Shown: positions 33,544 through 43,624, counted from the first letter of the stretch. The stretch is DNA of 64,000 nucleotides from an uncultured Actinomyces sp. (GCA_900545825.1 URAS01000006.1:1-64000), one strand, 5' to 3'. Made by a program: numbers and translations. The notes: generated by a model from the letters alone, not told the origin.

Positions 33544-36500
33544 ATGACGCGATCTCACTCGTGGCGGAGCCCCTCTGCCCCATTCTCATCCTCAGTCCAT
33601 CCTCGTGCGCGCCGAGCCGTTTACGTGACGACCAGCGGTTTGGCCGCCCTCGCCCTCGTGGCGACGGGCGCCGTCGGCGCCCACGCCACCCTGGCCCAGG
33701 CGGCCCCGGAGGGCGACCAGCCCGCCGCCGGCACGACCTATACGGCGGTCGACCGCACGAAGCTCAAGGCGATTGACACCGACTCGACCGAGACCAAGGG
33801 CGAAACCGGGAACAACTCGGGCCCGCTGGATCGGGTGCTCGACGGTAACAACGCGACGTACTGGCACACCCAGTGGCAGGAAGATAACCTCCACAATCCC
33901 AACCACCAGGGCCTGCCGCACTGGTTCGTTATCGGCACCAAGGACGGCAAGGCGATCCAGAACGTCGGCCAGGTGACCCTGACCCCGCGTGACGTCGGCG
34001 ATTCGAGCCCTAGCAAGGGCTCGGGCCGGTTCAAGACGTACACCGTGTCCGTTGCCTCGACGGGCGAATGCACGAAGAACAACCCGAACTTTAAGGTCGT
34101 CGCGTCGGGCGAGGTCAAAGCGGAAGACCGTAGTGCTCAAGTGTCGACCTTCACGCCGCAAGCGGTCAGCTGCGTCAAGGTTGAGGTGACAAAGGCATGG
34201 GATGCCGCAAACTCGGACGAGAACCCTTACGTCTCCCTCGCCGAGTTTGGCCTGGGCGTCGCCCACAACTCTGACTGGGCGACGAAACCGCACTACTACG
34301 ACGATGTCGACCAGAAGACACTGGCAGCCGATGACGCCACTGACACCGACTCGACGGAGACCTTGAAGGAAGAGAACACCGGTCACGGTTACCTCAAGAA
34401 CGTCCTCGACGGGAACACCTCGACGTTCTGGCACACGCAGTGGAATACGGACAGCATCCACAACCCGAACCACAAGGAGATGCCGCACTGGTTCATCATC
34501 AAGGCCAAGGACGGCAACGCGATTGCTAACGTCGGTCGCGTGAGCCTCACGCCGCGTGGTGGGTCGGCCTCGGGTCGCTTGGGCGACTTTGAGGTCTTCA
34601 CCCGCGCCGACGGCGACTGCACCGAGAACGCGGCGGGCTGGCAGTCGGTCGCGAAGAAGGCGCTGTCCGCTGATGAAGCGAAGGCCACTCAGCAGGTCGA
34701 GTTCGAGCCCCAGACGGTCAAGTGCGTCAAGGTCGTCGTCACCAAGGCCTACAGCGGGACCGGCGAATCCACGGATCCCTTCGCCTCCCTCGCCGAGTTT
34801 AACCTCGGCACCTACCACGAGGGCACGAAGCCGCTGCCGGCGGCCCCGAAGGGCACCGATCCGATGAACCGGCCCCTCGCCGACGGTGCCGTCTCGTCGT
34901 CGACGATCCTCGACCCGCTGAAGGCCGACGACCGCAAGGCCGACAACCCGGAAAAGACCCCGATCGCCCTCAAGCTGCCTGGTGAGGATGGCAAGGAAAC
35001 CTACGTCGGTGCCCACCCGATGCCGGGCGATGGCGTTCTCGCCGATAAGGACGTCAAGGGCACGGCCTACCACGTCGACTGCAAGGCGAAGGTCACCGAC
35101 TCCGACGGGTCGGTTGACAAGCCTTACACCTCGATCGAGCAGATCAACACGCACGAGGCCTTCAAGGCCGGCGATGCCATCCTCTTCAAGCGCGGCACGG
35201 TCTGCGAGGGCCTGCTGCACCCGCATGGTTCGGGCGAGGCCGGCAACCCGATCGTCATCGACGCCTACGGCACCCCCAGCGACGCCCTTCCGATCATCCA
35301 CGGCCACGGCATTGAAGAGAAGGCCGACAACGACATCCCGACCAAGCTCAAGACCCAGACGAACAAGGGCATCGAGTCCGCGGTCGTCCGCTTCTACAAC
35401 CAGCACGATTGGGCGGTTCGCCACCTCGAGCTGACGAACTACACGGGCGACAGCGGCGACTACACGATGCGCCGCCGCGGCGTCGTCGTCGCCGCCGAGG
35501 ACGCGGGCCGCGTCAGCGGGTTCGAGATCACGGGCCTGACGATTCGCGACGTCCTCGGCGCCCCGGACAAGGACCTGGGCGGCTCCGGCGGCATCCAGTT
35601 CGAGGCCTACGCCGGCCCGCAGAAGAAGGCGACGAGCTTCGAGAACCTCGAGGTCGCCTACAACACGATTCGCCACGTCAACCGCTCGGGCATCAACGAG
35701 GGCTCGGACTTCCGTGAGCGCGAGTCCGTCGGCGGCAGCATCAAGGACAACCCGTTCTCGGTGTGGGGCCCGATGAAGGTCCACGACAACATCGTCTCGG
35801 ACATCGGCGGCGATGCGATCGTCACCCAGTTCGCCTCGGGTTCGCAGGTCTACAACAACACGGTGTGGTATTCGGCGAACTTCCACGGCGGCAACTCCGC
35901 TAACGGCAACAACGCCGCCGTGTGGGCCTGGGACGCCGACCACGTCCACTTCTTCAACAACCACGTGTTCGACACGGCGCTGCCGGGCGATTTGAATGAC
36001 GGCACCGCGTTCGACGCCGACTACGGCACGACGGGCACGATTTTCGAGCACAACGTCAGCCACGACAACAAGGGCGGCTTCATGCTGTTCTGCGGTTGCG
36101 GCGGCCTGTCGACGCGCACGATCGTCCGCGACAACATCTCGATCAACGACGGTCGCGGTAACGAGTCCCAGGTTCAGGGCGTCCGCCTGTTCTTCATGGC
36201 CGGCCAGGCCGACGGCGAGGTCTACAACAACTCGTTCCTCCTCTACCCGGGCGTCAAGCTCGACAAGGGGCTGAGCGCGACCAACGCGTCGACGTTCCAG
36301 AACAACGTCTACCTCGCGCAGGGGGCCGTCTCGAGCGACTACTCCAACTCGGTCGCCTCGTCGATCACCTACCGGAACAACCTGTTCGCCGGGACGAAGG
36401 ACGGCTGGCCCGAGACCGGGCAGCACAACTACGTCAAGCCCGACGTCCATCCGTTGAAGCCGACGAAGGCCCGCGCCGCTGCGGTCAACGACGCACGTCT

Positions 36501-37866
36501 CGACTACCTGCGCCCGGCCAATGACGAGGTCGCCAAGAAGGGCCTGGTCGTCTCGCGCGACAAGGAGACCGATATCCTCGGCGCGGCGCGTCCGGCCAAT
36601 GGCCTCACTGACCTCGGCGCGTTCCAGGTGAGTGACGTGTCGGAGGCTCAGGCCGACCCGAAGGCGTCGATCCTGCTCAACGGTGGTTTCGAGGAGAAGG
36701 CAGAGGACGGCAAGACGCCGGCGTGGACGCTCAGCGAGGGCGCTCACGTTGACGGCAAGGCCGGCCAGACCGACGAGGGCCCGCACGGCCTCGTCCTCGA
36801 CAGCGCCGACGCGACGGCGACCCAGGTCATCCACAATGTCGGCGTCAACCACACGTACCGCCTGGTGGCGGTCGTCAAGCCGGACAAGAACGGCACCTAC
36901 CCGACGGTGTCGATCTCGAACCCGAAGGGCGCGACCACCGACGCGGTGACGAAGGACTTCACAGCGCCCTCGGGCACCGACTGGGTCCCCGTGTCGACGC
37001 TCATGCGCACGGCGTGGGATGCCGACAAGCTGACGGTCACGATCAAGGGGCCGGGCTCGGTTGACAACCTCCACCTGATCCCGGTTGACGACTACGTCGT
37101 CGACGGCTCGTTCGAGTCGCGCGGTAATTCGCCGTGGAGCAGCGATGCACGCTCCGAGGACGCGGTCTCGGGCGGCCTGGCGCTGACCGGCAACTCCGAG
37201 AACCACGAGGTCGTCGTTCCCAAGACCGGCGAGACCTACGAGGTCGCCGCGTGGACGAAGTTGACGGACGGCAAGCAGGTCAACGTTGGCGCCAAGGGCT
37301 TGGGCGGGACGACGAACGAGAAGTTTGTTCCCTCGACCAGCGAGAAGTACACCGAGAGCCACCTGGCGATCAGCCCCGAGAACGCCCGGTTCATGGTCTA
37401 CACGTGGTTGCCAAACGGCGGCAACGCGCTGAGCGACGACTTCATGGTGGTCCCCGCGTGGGACGGCACGGCTGGCGTCATTCCGGGCGAGACCGACCCG
37501 GATCCCGGTACGACCCCGGATCCCGGTACGACCCCGGACCCCGGCACGAGCCCGGACCCCGGCACGAGCCCGGATCCCGGCACGACCCCGGACCCCGGCA
37601 CGACCCCCGATCCTGGGACGACCCCGGATCAGCCGGGTACGACCCCGGATCAGCCGGGTACGACCCCGGATCAGCCGGGTACGACCCCGACGCCGAATCC
37701 GAAGCCGACGGCTGACAACGGCAAGAACGCTCCGAAGCACCAGGCGAAGCAGTCCGCTTCGGCGCTGGCCAGCACGGGCGCGAAGGCCGGCCTCGTGGCG
37801 ATGCTGAGCATCGCCCTGCTCGGCGCCGGTGCGACCCTGCGCATCGGCCGTCGCCGCTCCCTCTAA
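33544..37866 (+). CDS. LAXTG-anchored surface protein: two discoidin-like domains and a parallel beta-helix
   Basis: The 1,440-residue protein has an Arg-rich N-terminus and signal peptide (ending near AQAAPEG). Two F5/8-type-C/CBM32-like domains follow (about 70-240 and 265-425, each with a TYWHTQW or TFWHTQW core). A right-handed beta-helix spans about 480-1030, with many short NN, SGI and HDN turns. Two carbohydrate-binding-like beta-sandwiches come next (about 1040-1180 and 1180-1305), then a DPGTTP repeat linker and a sorting signal LASTG at 1408-1412 with TM and RRR tail. AGGAG supports ATG 33544. Beta-helix plus discoidin-like domains suggests a cell-wall-bound glycan hydrolase or lyase. 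GH136 lacto-N-biosidases share a beta-helix fold, so that activity is one possibility, not shown. LAXTG points to a class E/F-type sortase. Confidence 0.82.
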   Translation: MTRSHSWRSPSAPFSSSVHPRARRAVYVTTSGLAALALVATGAVGAHATLAQAAPEGDQPAAGTTYTAVDRTKLKAIDTDSTETKGETGNNSGPLDRVLDGNNATYWHTQWQEDNLHNPNHQGLPHWFVIGTKDGKAIQNVGQVTLTPRDVGDSSPSKGSGRFKTYTVSVASTGECTKNNPNFKVVASGEVKAEDRSAQVSTFTPQAVSCVKVEVTKAWDAANSDENPYVSLAEFGLGVAHNSDWATKPHYYDDVDQKTLAADDATDTDSTETLKEENTGHGYLKNVLDGNTSTFWHTQWNTDSIHNPNHKEMPHWFIIKAKDGNAIANVGRVSLTPRGGSASGRLGDFEVFTRADGDCTENAAGWQSVAKKALSADEAKATQQVEFEPQTVKCVKVVVTKAYSGTGESTDPFASLAEFNLGTYHEGTKPLPAAPKGTDPMNRPLADGAVSSSTILDPLKADDRKADNPEKTPIALKLPGEDGKETYVGAHPMPGDGVLADKDVKGTAYHVDCKAKVTDSDGSVDKPYTSIEQINTHEAFKAGDAILFKRGTVCEGLLHPHGSGEAGNPIVIDAYGTPSDALPIIHGHGIEEKADNDIPTKLKTQTNKGIESAVVRFYNQHDWAVRHLELTNYTGDSGDYTMRRRGVVVAAEDAGRVSGFEITGLTIRDVLGAPDKDLGGSGGIQFEAYAGPQKKATSFENLEVAYNTIRHVNRSGINEGSDFRERESVGGSIKDNPFSVWGPMKVHDNIVSDIGGDAIVTQFASGSQVYNNTVWYSANFHGGNSANGNNAAVWAWDADHVHFFNNHVFDTALPGDLNDGTAFDADYGTTGTIFEHNVSHDNKGGFMLFCGCGGLSTRTIVRDNISINDGRGNESQVQGVRLFFMAGQADGEVYNNSFLLYPGVKLDKGLSATNASTFQNNVYLAQGAVSSDYSNSVASSITYRNNLFAGTKDGWPETGQHNYVKPDVHPLKPTKARAAAVNDARLDYLRPANDEVAKKGLVVSRDKETDILGAARPANGLTDLGAFQVSDVSEAQADPKASILLNGGFEEKAEDGKTPAWTLSEGAHVDGKAGQTDEGPHGLVLDSADATATQVIHNVGVNHTYRLVAVVKPDKNGTYPTVSISNPKGATTDAVTKDFTAPSGTDWVPVSTLMRTAWDADKLTVTIKGPGSVDNLHLIPVDDYVVDGSFESRGNSPWSSDARSEDAVSGGLALTGNSENHEVVVPKTGETYEVAAWTKLTDGKQVNVGAKGLGGTTNEKFVPSTSEKYTESHLAISPENARFMVYTWLPNGGNALSDDFMVVPAWDGTAGVIPGETDPDPGTTPDPGTTPDPGTSPDPGTSPDPGTTPDPGTTPDPGTTPDQPGTTPDQPGTTPDQPGTTPTPNPKPTADNGKNAPKHQAKQSASALASTGAKAGLVAMLSIALLGAGATLRIGRRRSL

Positions 37867-37872
37867 ACCCCA

Positions 37873-37907
37873 GGTGGCCGCGCAAGTGATCCGCTTGCGC
37901 GGCCACC
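37873..37907 (+). terminator. Terminator between the two surface protein genes
   Basis: A perfect 14-bp stem (GGTGGCCGCGCAAG, 37873-37886, with 37894-37907) with a 7-nt loop lies six bases after the stop. No U-tract. Confidence 0.75.
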
Positions 37908-37939
37908 GGCTCATCCCCATTAACGAAAGAGACTCGACG

Positions 37940-40900
37940 ATGAGTATGTCTATTTCTGCTCGCCGCGGCGTCGCCGCCGCGAGCGCGTTGGCGGTCGCGT
38001 CGTTGGGCGTCGCGGTCGTCGCGACGCCCGCCCAGGCGGCATATCGCTATGACGAGATTCCGCAGTCCCAGATGAAGGCCGTCTGGACCGACTCGGTGGA
38101 AACGAGTGGCGAGGGCGCCAACGGCCCCCTCGCGAAGGTGCTGGATAACGACACGAGCACGTACTGGCACACGAAGTGGTCCGGCGGGGCCAAGGACCCG
38201 CTGCCCCACAGCTTCATCATCAAGCTGGGCGACCAGGCGAAGGACAACGTCGGCCGCGTCGTCCTCACGCCGCGGCAGTCGTCGAACGGCTCGGGCCGCG
38301 TCCACAATTACGAGATCGGCACCAGCGAGGACCCGAACTGCGGCAAGGACACGGAGTTTACCGCGCAGACGACGGGAGAGGTGCCGGAATCTGACAAACT
38401 CCAGGACACGACGATCGACTTCGGCCCGGTCAAGGCGGCGTGCATCAAGGTCGTCTACACCAGCGCATGGGGTGGTTCGCCGGGCTCGACCGAAGAGGTC
38501 GCCTCTCTGGCCGAGTTCCGCGCCTACACCCGCAGTGGCGAGGCCGACCCGCCGGCGCCGCCGGCCACGCCGCTCACGCCGCGCGAGGTCGACGGCAAGC
38601 TCACGCTGCACAACGACACCCTGTCGGTCGACCTCGACCCGAAGTTCCCGCAGGTCGTCGCGTACAAGCTGGGCGACAAGACCGTCCTCGGGTCGCTGCG
38701 TGACCCGCTGAAGTCGATCCAGATCGACGAGAAGGACCAGAAGGTCACGGTCGGGAAGGTCGCGACGACCGCGACGACGGCGACCTACCCGCTGACCCTG
38801 CCGGATCTGGGGAACGCGACGATGAACGCCGTGTTCACCCTCAAGGGGCAGACCCTCACGTTCACGCTCAAGGACATCAAGGATCCGGAGTCGAAGATTC
38901 ACCGGATTCGCATCCCCAACCAGGACATCGTCACGCTTGACGCGGCGGTTAAGGGGTCGCAGATTTCGGCGCAGGAGGTTTCGGTCAACCGCGCGAGCAG
39001 TGGCGATCGCTTCGAGCCGGTAGCGACCCAGAAAGCTGACGAGAAGGAAAAGGCGTCGCATCGCATCCTCGCGAACACGGACGCCGTGGGTATCGCGTTT
39101 AGTGGCAACGGCGTCGAGGACACGACGGCCGGCGGGACGTCGGCAAACCGCGCCTACATGGATAACGCCCGCTGGTCGCGCAGCTACCGCAACGAATCCG
39201 GTCGCGTCGTCGGCTCGATCTCTGAGGGCACGTGGGTGCACCGCGGTACGTCCGCGACGACGATCGGCGCCGACCCCGACCCATACTGGACGGTCAAGCT
39301 GACCGGCGACGCCAACGCCGACAAGAAGGTCGACTGGCAGGACGCGGCGATCGCGTTCCGCGACATCCGTCCGCACGTCAACGGCCAGGACGACGTGCCG
39401 AACAAGGTCGTCACGCGCATCCCGTTCAACATCGTCTCGCAGGCGGCCTACCCGTTCCTCCGGACCCTCGACGACACCAAGCGGGTCGCGCTGGCGACGG
39501 ACGGTCTGGGCCAGCAGGTCATGCTCAAGGGCTACCAAGCCGAGGGCCACGACTCGGCGCACCCCGACTACGCCGACCACTACAACACCCGCGCCGGCGG
39601 CTTCGAGGACCTCAAGACCCTGGTCAACGAGGGCAACAAGTGGAACGCGTCGTTCGGCGTCCACGTCAATGACACGGAGTCGTACTCCGAGGCGAAGAGC
39701 TTCTCGGAAGACCTCATCCAGATGCCGCCGCAGCCCGGCTGGGGCTGGATGAATCAGGCCTACTACATCGACCAGGGCAAGGACCTGGGCACGGGGGCCG
39801 TCCTCAAGCGATTCCAGGATTTCAAGGACGAGGTTCCCGCGAACCTCAACTGGCTCTACATCGACGTGTTCCAGACGTCCGGCTGGATCGGCCAGCGCCT
39901 GGGCGCCGAGCTGCAGAAGCAGGGTTGGGTCATGGGCACCGAATACAGCCCCTACTTCCCGGATGCGACCGTGTGGACTCACTGGTCGCAGGACGAGCAC
40001 TACGGCGGGACCAACAATAAAGGCTGGAATTCGCAGATCTTCCGGTTCGAGGAGAACTCGTACCGCGACGAATTCAACCCGGACCCGGTGTTGGGCATGT
40101 CGACGTTTGTTGCCTTCGAGGGCTGGCAGAGCCACCACAACTACGGTGCTTTCCTCGACAGCATCTGGCAGCGGAACCTGCCGGCGAAGTTCCTCCAGCG
40201 CTCGCCGGTCATGACGCTGACCGACAAGTCGGCGACGTTCCAGAACGGCACGGCCGTCACGCTCAACGGCACCGACGAGAAGAGCCGCGACATCACCTTC
40301 GACGGCGCCAAGGTTTACGCCAACGGCGGCAGCTACCTGCTGCCGTGGAAGGACGGCGGCACGGCGACCTCGAAGGATGACGGCCGCGACCGCCTGTACC
40401 ACTACAACCCCGACGGCGGCGACAGCACGTGGACGCTGACGAACACGTGGAAGACGCAGAAGTCGCTGACGCTGTACAAGCTGACCGACACCGGCCGCGT
40501 CAAGGTTGCCGACGTCCCGGTTACCGACGGCAAGATCACCCTCAAGGGCATCGAGGCGAAGACCGCGTACGTCCTCTACCCGACCTCGAAGCTGCCGGCC
40601 ACGGTGGCGCCGGATTGGGGCCAGGGCTCGCACATCGCCGATCCCGGGTTCTTCTCGGGCACGCTCGACGCCTACCAGACCACCGGTAAGGTGACGACGC
40701 AGACCAACGACAACAAAGACACGTACGCGGTGATCGGCGGCGGCGAGGCGGGCTCGATCTCGCAGCAGCTTGCCCTCCCCGCGGGCACGTGGTCCGCGTG
40801 GGCGTGGGTCCAGATCGAGCCGGGCAAGGCGCGGACGACCACGGTGTCGGCCAGCGGTGACGGCGTGAAGCCGACCACGTACCAGCAGGTCAAGGACGGC

Positions 40901-42532
40901 GTGCCGACGACGACGATCACGGCGTCGACGACGCCGAACGGCACCGGGTCTGACTCGAAGTACGGGACGAACTTCCAGCGCGTGCGCGTGACGTTCACGT
41001 CGACCGGCAAGGCGGTCACGCTCAAGGTCGCCGCCGCCAAGGGCGAGGGCGCCGTCAGCGTCGACGACTTCCGGGTCGTCAAGTGGACCGATACGCCCGC
41101 CCCGAAGACCAGCCGTGCTGCCGGGAAGGTCGTCTACTACCAGGACTTCGAGCACGTCGACACCGGCTACTGGCCATTCGTCACGGGCACGGCCGACGGC
41201 GCGGGCGACGCCCGCACCCAGCTGGCGGAACGGCACGAGCCGTACTCGCAGAAGGGCTGGTACGGCAAAAACACCCAGGGTGTCGTCGTCAAGGGCGGCA
41301 AGCTCATCGACAACGTCCTCGACGGGCACTGGTCGCTGCTGGCCCACGAAGAGGGCCAGGGCATCATCCTGCGCACCACCGAGGCGTCGCTGCCGAAGTT
41401 CGCTCCGAACCACAAGTACCGGATCAGCTTCGCCTACCAGACGGCGTTCGCCGACGCGTACCAGGTGAGCCTCAAGAGCGCGAAGGCGGCCGGCTGGCGC
41501 ACCTCGACGGCCAGGCTGGCCACTGAGAAGCTTGGTGAGCACCACGACACGGCGACGTATTCCACCGAGTTCGTCACCGGGCCGGGGTACCGCCCGTACG
41601 TCGAGATTTCCAAGCTGAGCGGTGGCGCCCAGAACGACCTCACGATCGACAACTTCATGGTCGAGGACCTGGGCGCGACCGACGAGGAGCCGACCCCCGA
41701 CCTCGACGCCGGCGGCCCCGAGCTGAAGAACCCGGTCGACTGCCACACGTTGAAGCTCGAGAGCGTTGACTCCGAGGAGCTGGTTGGCGAGGCCAAGCCC
41801 AACGGCCCTGGCGCCATGGCGCTGGACTGCAACGACAACACGTTCTGGCACACCCAGTGGCAGGACGCCCAGCCCGGCTACCCGCACGAGATCGTCGTCT
41901 CGCTGCCCGAGGACAAGGACTGGACGGTCACCGGCTTCGAGTACACGCCGCGGCAAAACGGCAAGAACTCGCGGGTCAAGGACTTCGAGATCTACGTGTC
42001 CGCTGACGGCAAGGACTGGGGCGCCCCGGTCTTTAAGGGCAGCCTCAAGGACGGCACGGCGATCCAGGCGTTCAACTTCGACGAGGGCCACAAGGGTCGC
42101 TTCATCAAGATGGTGCAGCTCAACGCCCAGCCGACCGCTGAAGCGCCGTTTGGCGGTGCCGCCGAGATCCGCGTCGGAGCGACGTACCCGGGCCAGCCGG
42201 AGCCGAATCCGGACGAGCCGGTCAATCCGAACCCGGACGAGCCGGTCAACCCGAATCCGGACGAGCCGGTCAACCCGAATCCGGACGAGCCGGTCAATCC
42301 GAACCCGGACCAGCCGGTGAACCCGAATAACCCGGGGACGAACCCCAGCACCAAGGCGCCGGTCGAGCCGAGCACGAAGCCCGCTTCGCACCAGAGCAAG
42401 GCGAAGCCCGCGAAGCAGTCGGCGTCGAAGCTGGCCCACACGGGTGCGACGGCCGGCATGGTCGGGGCGCTCGCAGCCCTGTGCCTGGCCGGTGGCGCGG
42501 TGACGCTCGGCGCACGCCGCCGCGTGAAGTAG
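37940..42532 (+). CDS. LAXTG-anchored GH101 endo-alpha-N-acetylgalactosaminidase
   Basis: It is predicted to release Gal-beta-1,3-GalNAc (core 1) from Ser/Thr of mucins. The 1,530-residue protein starts with a signal peptide (ATPAQAAYR) and an F5/8-type-C domain (about 34-195). The GH101 region (about 210-900) has DWQDAAIAFRDI, WGWMNQAYYID, the nucleophile in LYIDVFQ (Asp642) and the acid/base in MGTEYS (Glu668). Beta-sandwich domains, a C-terminal discoidin-like domain (about 1268-1415), PNPDEPV repeats, the sorting signal LAHTG (1498-1502), a TM and an RRR tail follow. The Asp-Glu spacing (26) is about six shorter than I recall for the Bifidobacterium EngBF type, so this is a divergent member. 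It follows the beta-helix protein in the same direction. Confidence 0.88.
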   Translation: MSMSISARRGVAAASALAVASLGVAVVATPAQAAYRYDEIPQSQMKAVWTDSVETSGEGANGPLAKVLDNDTSTYWHTKWSGGAKDPLPHSFIIKLGDQAKDNVGRVVLTPRQSSNGSGRVHNYEIGTSEDPNCGKDTEFTAQTTGEVPESDKLQDTTIDFGPVKAACIKVVYTSAWGGSPGSTEEVASLAEFRAYTRSGEADPPAPPATPLTPREVDGKLTLHNDTLSVDLDPKFPQVVAYKLGDKTVLGSLRDPLKSIQIDEKDQKVTVGKVATTATTATYPLTLPDLGNATMNAVFTLKGQTLTFTLKDIKDPESKIHRIRIPNQDIVTLDAAVKGSQISAQEVSVNRASSGDRFEPVATQKADEKEKASHRILANTDAVGIAFSGNGVEDTTAGGTSANRAYMDNARWSRSYRNESGRVVGSISEGTWVHRGTSATTIGADPDPYWTVKLTGDANADKKVDWQDAAIAFRDIRPHVNGQDDVPNKVVTRIPFNIVSQAAYPFLRTLDDTKRVALATDGLGQQVMLKGYQAEGHDSAHPDYADHYNTRAGGFEDLKTLVNEGNKWNASFGVHVNDTESYSEAKSFSEDLIQMPPQPGWGWMNQAYYIDQGKDLGTGAVLKRFQDFKDEVPANLNWLYIDVFQTSGWIGQRLGAELQKQGWVMGTEYSPYFPDATVWTHWSQDEHYGGTNNKGWNSQIFRFEENSYRDEFNPDPVLGMSTFVAFEGWQSHHNYGAFLDSIWQRNLPAKFLQRSPVMTLTDKSATFQNGTAVTLNGTDEKSRDITFDGAKVYANGGSYLLPWKDGGTATSKDDGRDRLYHYNPDGGDSTWTLTNTWKTQKSLTLYKLTDTGRVKVADVPVTDGKITLKGIEAKTAYVLYPTSKLPATVAPDWGQGSHIADPGFFSGTLDAYQTTGKVTTQTNDNKDTYAVIGGGEAGSISQQLALPAGTWSAWAWVQIEPGKARTTTVSASGDGVKPTTYQQVKDGVPTTTITASTTPNGTGSDSKYGTNFQRVRVTFTSTGKAVTLKVAAAKGEGAVSVDDFRVVKWTDTPAPKTSRAAGKVVYYQDFEHVDTGYWPFVTGTADGAGDARTQLAERHEPYSQKGWYGKNTQGVVVKGGKLIDNVLDGHWSLLAHEEGQGIILRTTEASLPKFAPNHKYRISFAYQTAFADAYQVSLKSAKAAGWRTSTARLATEKLGEHHDTATYSTEFVTGPGYRPYVEISKLSGGAQNDLTIDNFMVEDLGATDEEPTPDLDAGGPELKNPVDCHTLKLESVDSEELVGEAKPNGPGAMALDCNDNTFWHTQWQDAQPGYPHEIVVSLPEDKDWTVTGFEYTPRQNGKNSRVKDFEIYVSADGKDWGAPVFKGSLKDGTAIQAFNFDEGHKGRFIKMVQLNAQPTAEAPFGGAAEIRVGATYPGQPEPNPDEPVNPNPDEPVNPNPDEPVNPNPDEPVNPNPDQPVNPNNPGTNPSTKAPVEPSTKPASHQSKAKPAKQSASKLAHTGATAGMVGALAALCLAGGAVTLGARRRVK

Positions 42533-42548
42533 CGTTTCGTCACTGAGC

Positions 42549-42590
42549 AGCGAAGGCCCCTTCCCCGTCCGCGGGGGAGGGGCCTTCGCT
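42549..42590 (+). terminator. Strong terminator after the GH101 gene
   Basis: An 18-bp stem with one wobble (AGCGAAGGCCCCTTCCCC, 42549-42566, with 42573-42590) is followed by TTTG, 16 bp after the stop. Confidence 0.9.
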
Positions 42591-42626
42591 TTGTCGCGTG
42601 CGCCCTCGTGCGAGCACGCCCCCCCG

Positions 42627-42735
42627 CGAAACGCTCACCCGCCCCGGCGAAACGCTCACCTAATTTGTCGATTTTGCCCGGTAATCGGGCTGCATGACAA
42701 ACGAGGTGAGCGTTTCGGATTTATGGTGAGCGTTT
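42627..42735. repeat. Family B palindrome with flanking half-sites
   Basis: A half-site (42627-42640), the full palindrome (42648-42717, inner AATTTGTC/GACAAAC) and a reversed half-site GGTGAGCGTTT (42725-42735) lie between the GH101 terminator and the rhodanese promoter. Together with that terminator and the CstR-type operator they account for the structure in the 329-bp gap 42533-42861. Confidence 0.88.
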
Positions 42736-42806
42736 AATGTGTGGGCGGCCGCGGAGGTCGGTGGTTGCGGGCGGGGTTGGTGCCGGCCGCGGCGCCAGTC
42801 CACACA

Positions 42807-42824
42807 CATACCCCCGGGGGTATG
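42807..42824 (+). promoter_or_regulatory. CstR/CsoR-type operator
   Basis: CATACCCCCGGGGGTATG is a perfect 18-bp palindrome with the TACCCC/GGGGTA core of CsoR/CstR operators. It overlaps a TATGCT -10-like box and lies 37 bp before the rhodanese start. The second gene of the operon encodes a CstR-type protein, so feedback repression is likely. Confidence 0.8.
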
Positions 42825-42861
42825 CTATCGTGGGTTCGTATCCACGTGTAGAGGAGGACCA

Positions 42862-43218
42862 ATGAGCTTGATGTCCAGCGTTTTTGGCAAGCAAGAGAAC
42901 CCCGACAAGGTGACGCCGACCTCGGTCGACGGCGCCCAGGCCGTCCGCATGGTCGCCGAGGGCGCCCAGCTGGTCGACGTCCGCGAGAAGGACGAGTGGA
43001 ACAGCGGGCACGCCGCCGTCGCCGTTCACATCCCGCTGGGCACGATCGCCACCGCCGGCCCGCGTCGGCTCAAGAAGAATGCACCCGTTGTCGCCGTGTG
43101 CGCGTCGGGGATGCGGTCGAAACAGGCGGCCAGCGTGCTGCGCGAGGCCGGCTACAGCGTTGCCAACCTCAAGGGCGGCATGGGCTCGTGGGTCCGCGCC
43201 GGCGGGAAGATGGCCTGA
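42862..43218 (+). CDS. Rhodanese-like sulfurtransferase
   Basis: The 118-residue single-domain rhodanese has the persulfide-carrying Cys80 in the loop CASGMRS and the preceding LVDVREKDEWNSGH motif. It moves sulfane sulfur between thiols. GAGGAGG supports ATG 42862. Its stop overlaps the next ATG by one base (TGATG), so it is co-translated with the cstR-like gene. Together with the downstream fusion flavoenzyme this is a persulfide/polysulfide detoxification operon. Confidence 0.93.
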   Translation: MSLMSSVFGKQENPDKVTPTSVDGAQAVRMVAEGAQLVDVREKDEWNSGHAAVAVHIPLGTIATAGPRRLKKNAPVVAVCASGMRSKQAASVLREAGYSVANLKGGMGSWVRAGGKMA

Positions 43219-43601
43219 TGGCCACCGCCGCTGGGGCGAAGGGGAGTGCGGCCGAGGAGGCCGTGGGCGAAGGTGCGGCCGCACCAGAGGAGATTGCCGC
43301 GTCGGCGTCCGGCGCGCCCGTCATCGACGCCGACAAGCGCCGCCAGATCCGCCACCGCCTCGCGCGGGCGAACGGCCAGCTCGCCGGGGTAATCCGGCTG
43401 CTCGACGCCGGTGCTGACTGCGAGGCGATCCTCACCCAGATGGTGGCGACCTCGAAGGCGCTGGATCGGGCCGCGGTCGCGCTCGTCCTCTGCGGGCTCG
43501 AGGCATGCCCCGCCGGGGATACCCCGGGGAGTATCGAGGTAGACCCAGAGGCCGCCGCGCACCGCAAGGTGCTGGAAAAACTGTTGCTGTCACTCGTCTG
43601 A
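43218..43601 (+). CDS. cstR: CstR-type persulfide-sensing repressor (CsoR family)
   Basis: The 127-residue DUF156 four-helix protein has an unusual Ala-rich, acidic N-terminal extension of about 35 residues, then the family core RRQIRHRLARANGQLAGV. The conserved cysteines are Cys68 and Cys97, with 29-residue spacing as in CsoR and CstR. The copper-binding His of CsoR is replaced (Gly93), and an extra Cys92 is present. Loss of that His and the sulfur-transfer neighbours point to CstR, which forms cysteine-sulfur links on exposure to persulfides and leaves its operator. The operator is at 42807-42824. Confidence 0.87.
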   Translation: MATAAGAKGSAAEEAVGEGAAAPEEIAASASGAPVIDADKRRQIRHRLARANGQLAGVIRLLDAGADCEAILTQMVATSKALDRAAVALVLCGLEACPAGDTPGSIEVDPEAAAHRKVLEKLLLSLV

Positions 43602-43624
43602 CTGGTGTCGAAAAAGGAGCAATC

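Noticed and set aside
33592..42439. Very long antisense open frames opposite the two surface protein genes
   Set aside because: They come from the high GC content and biased codon use of the sense genes; they have no starts with ribosome-binding sites and no domains.
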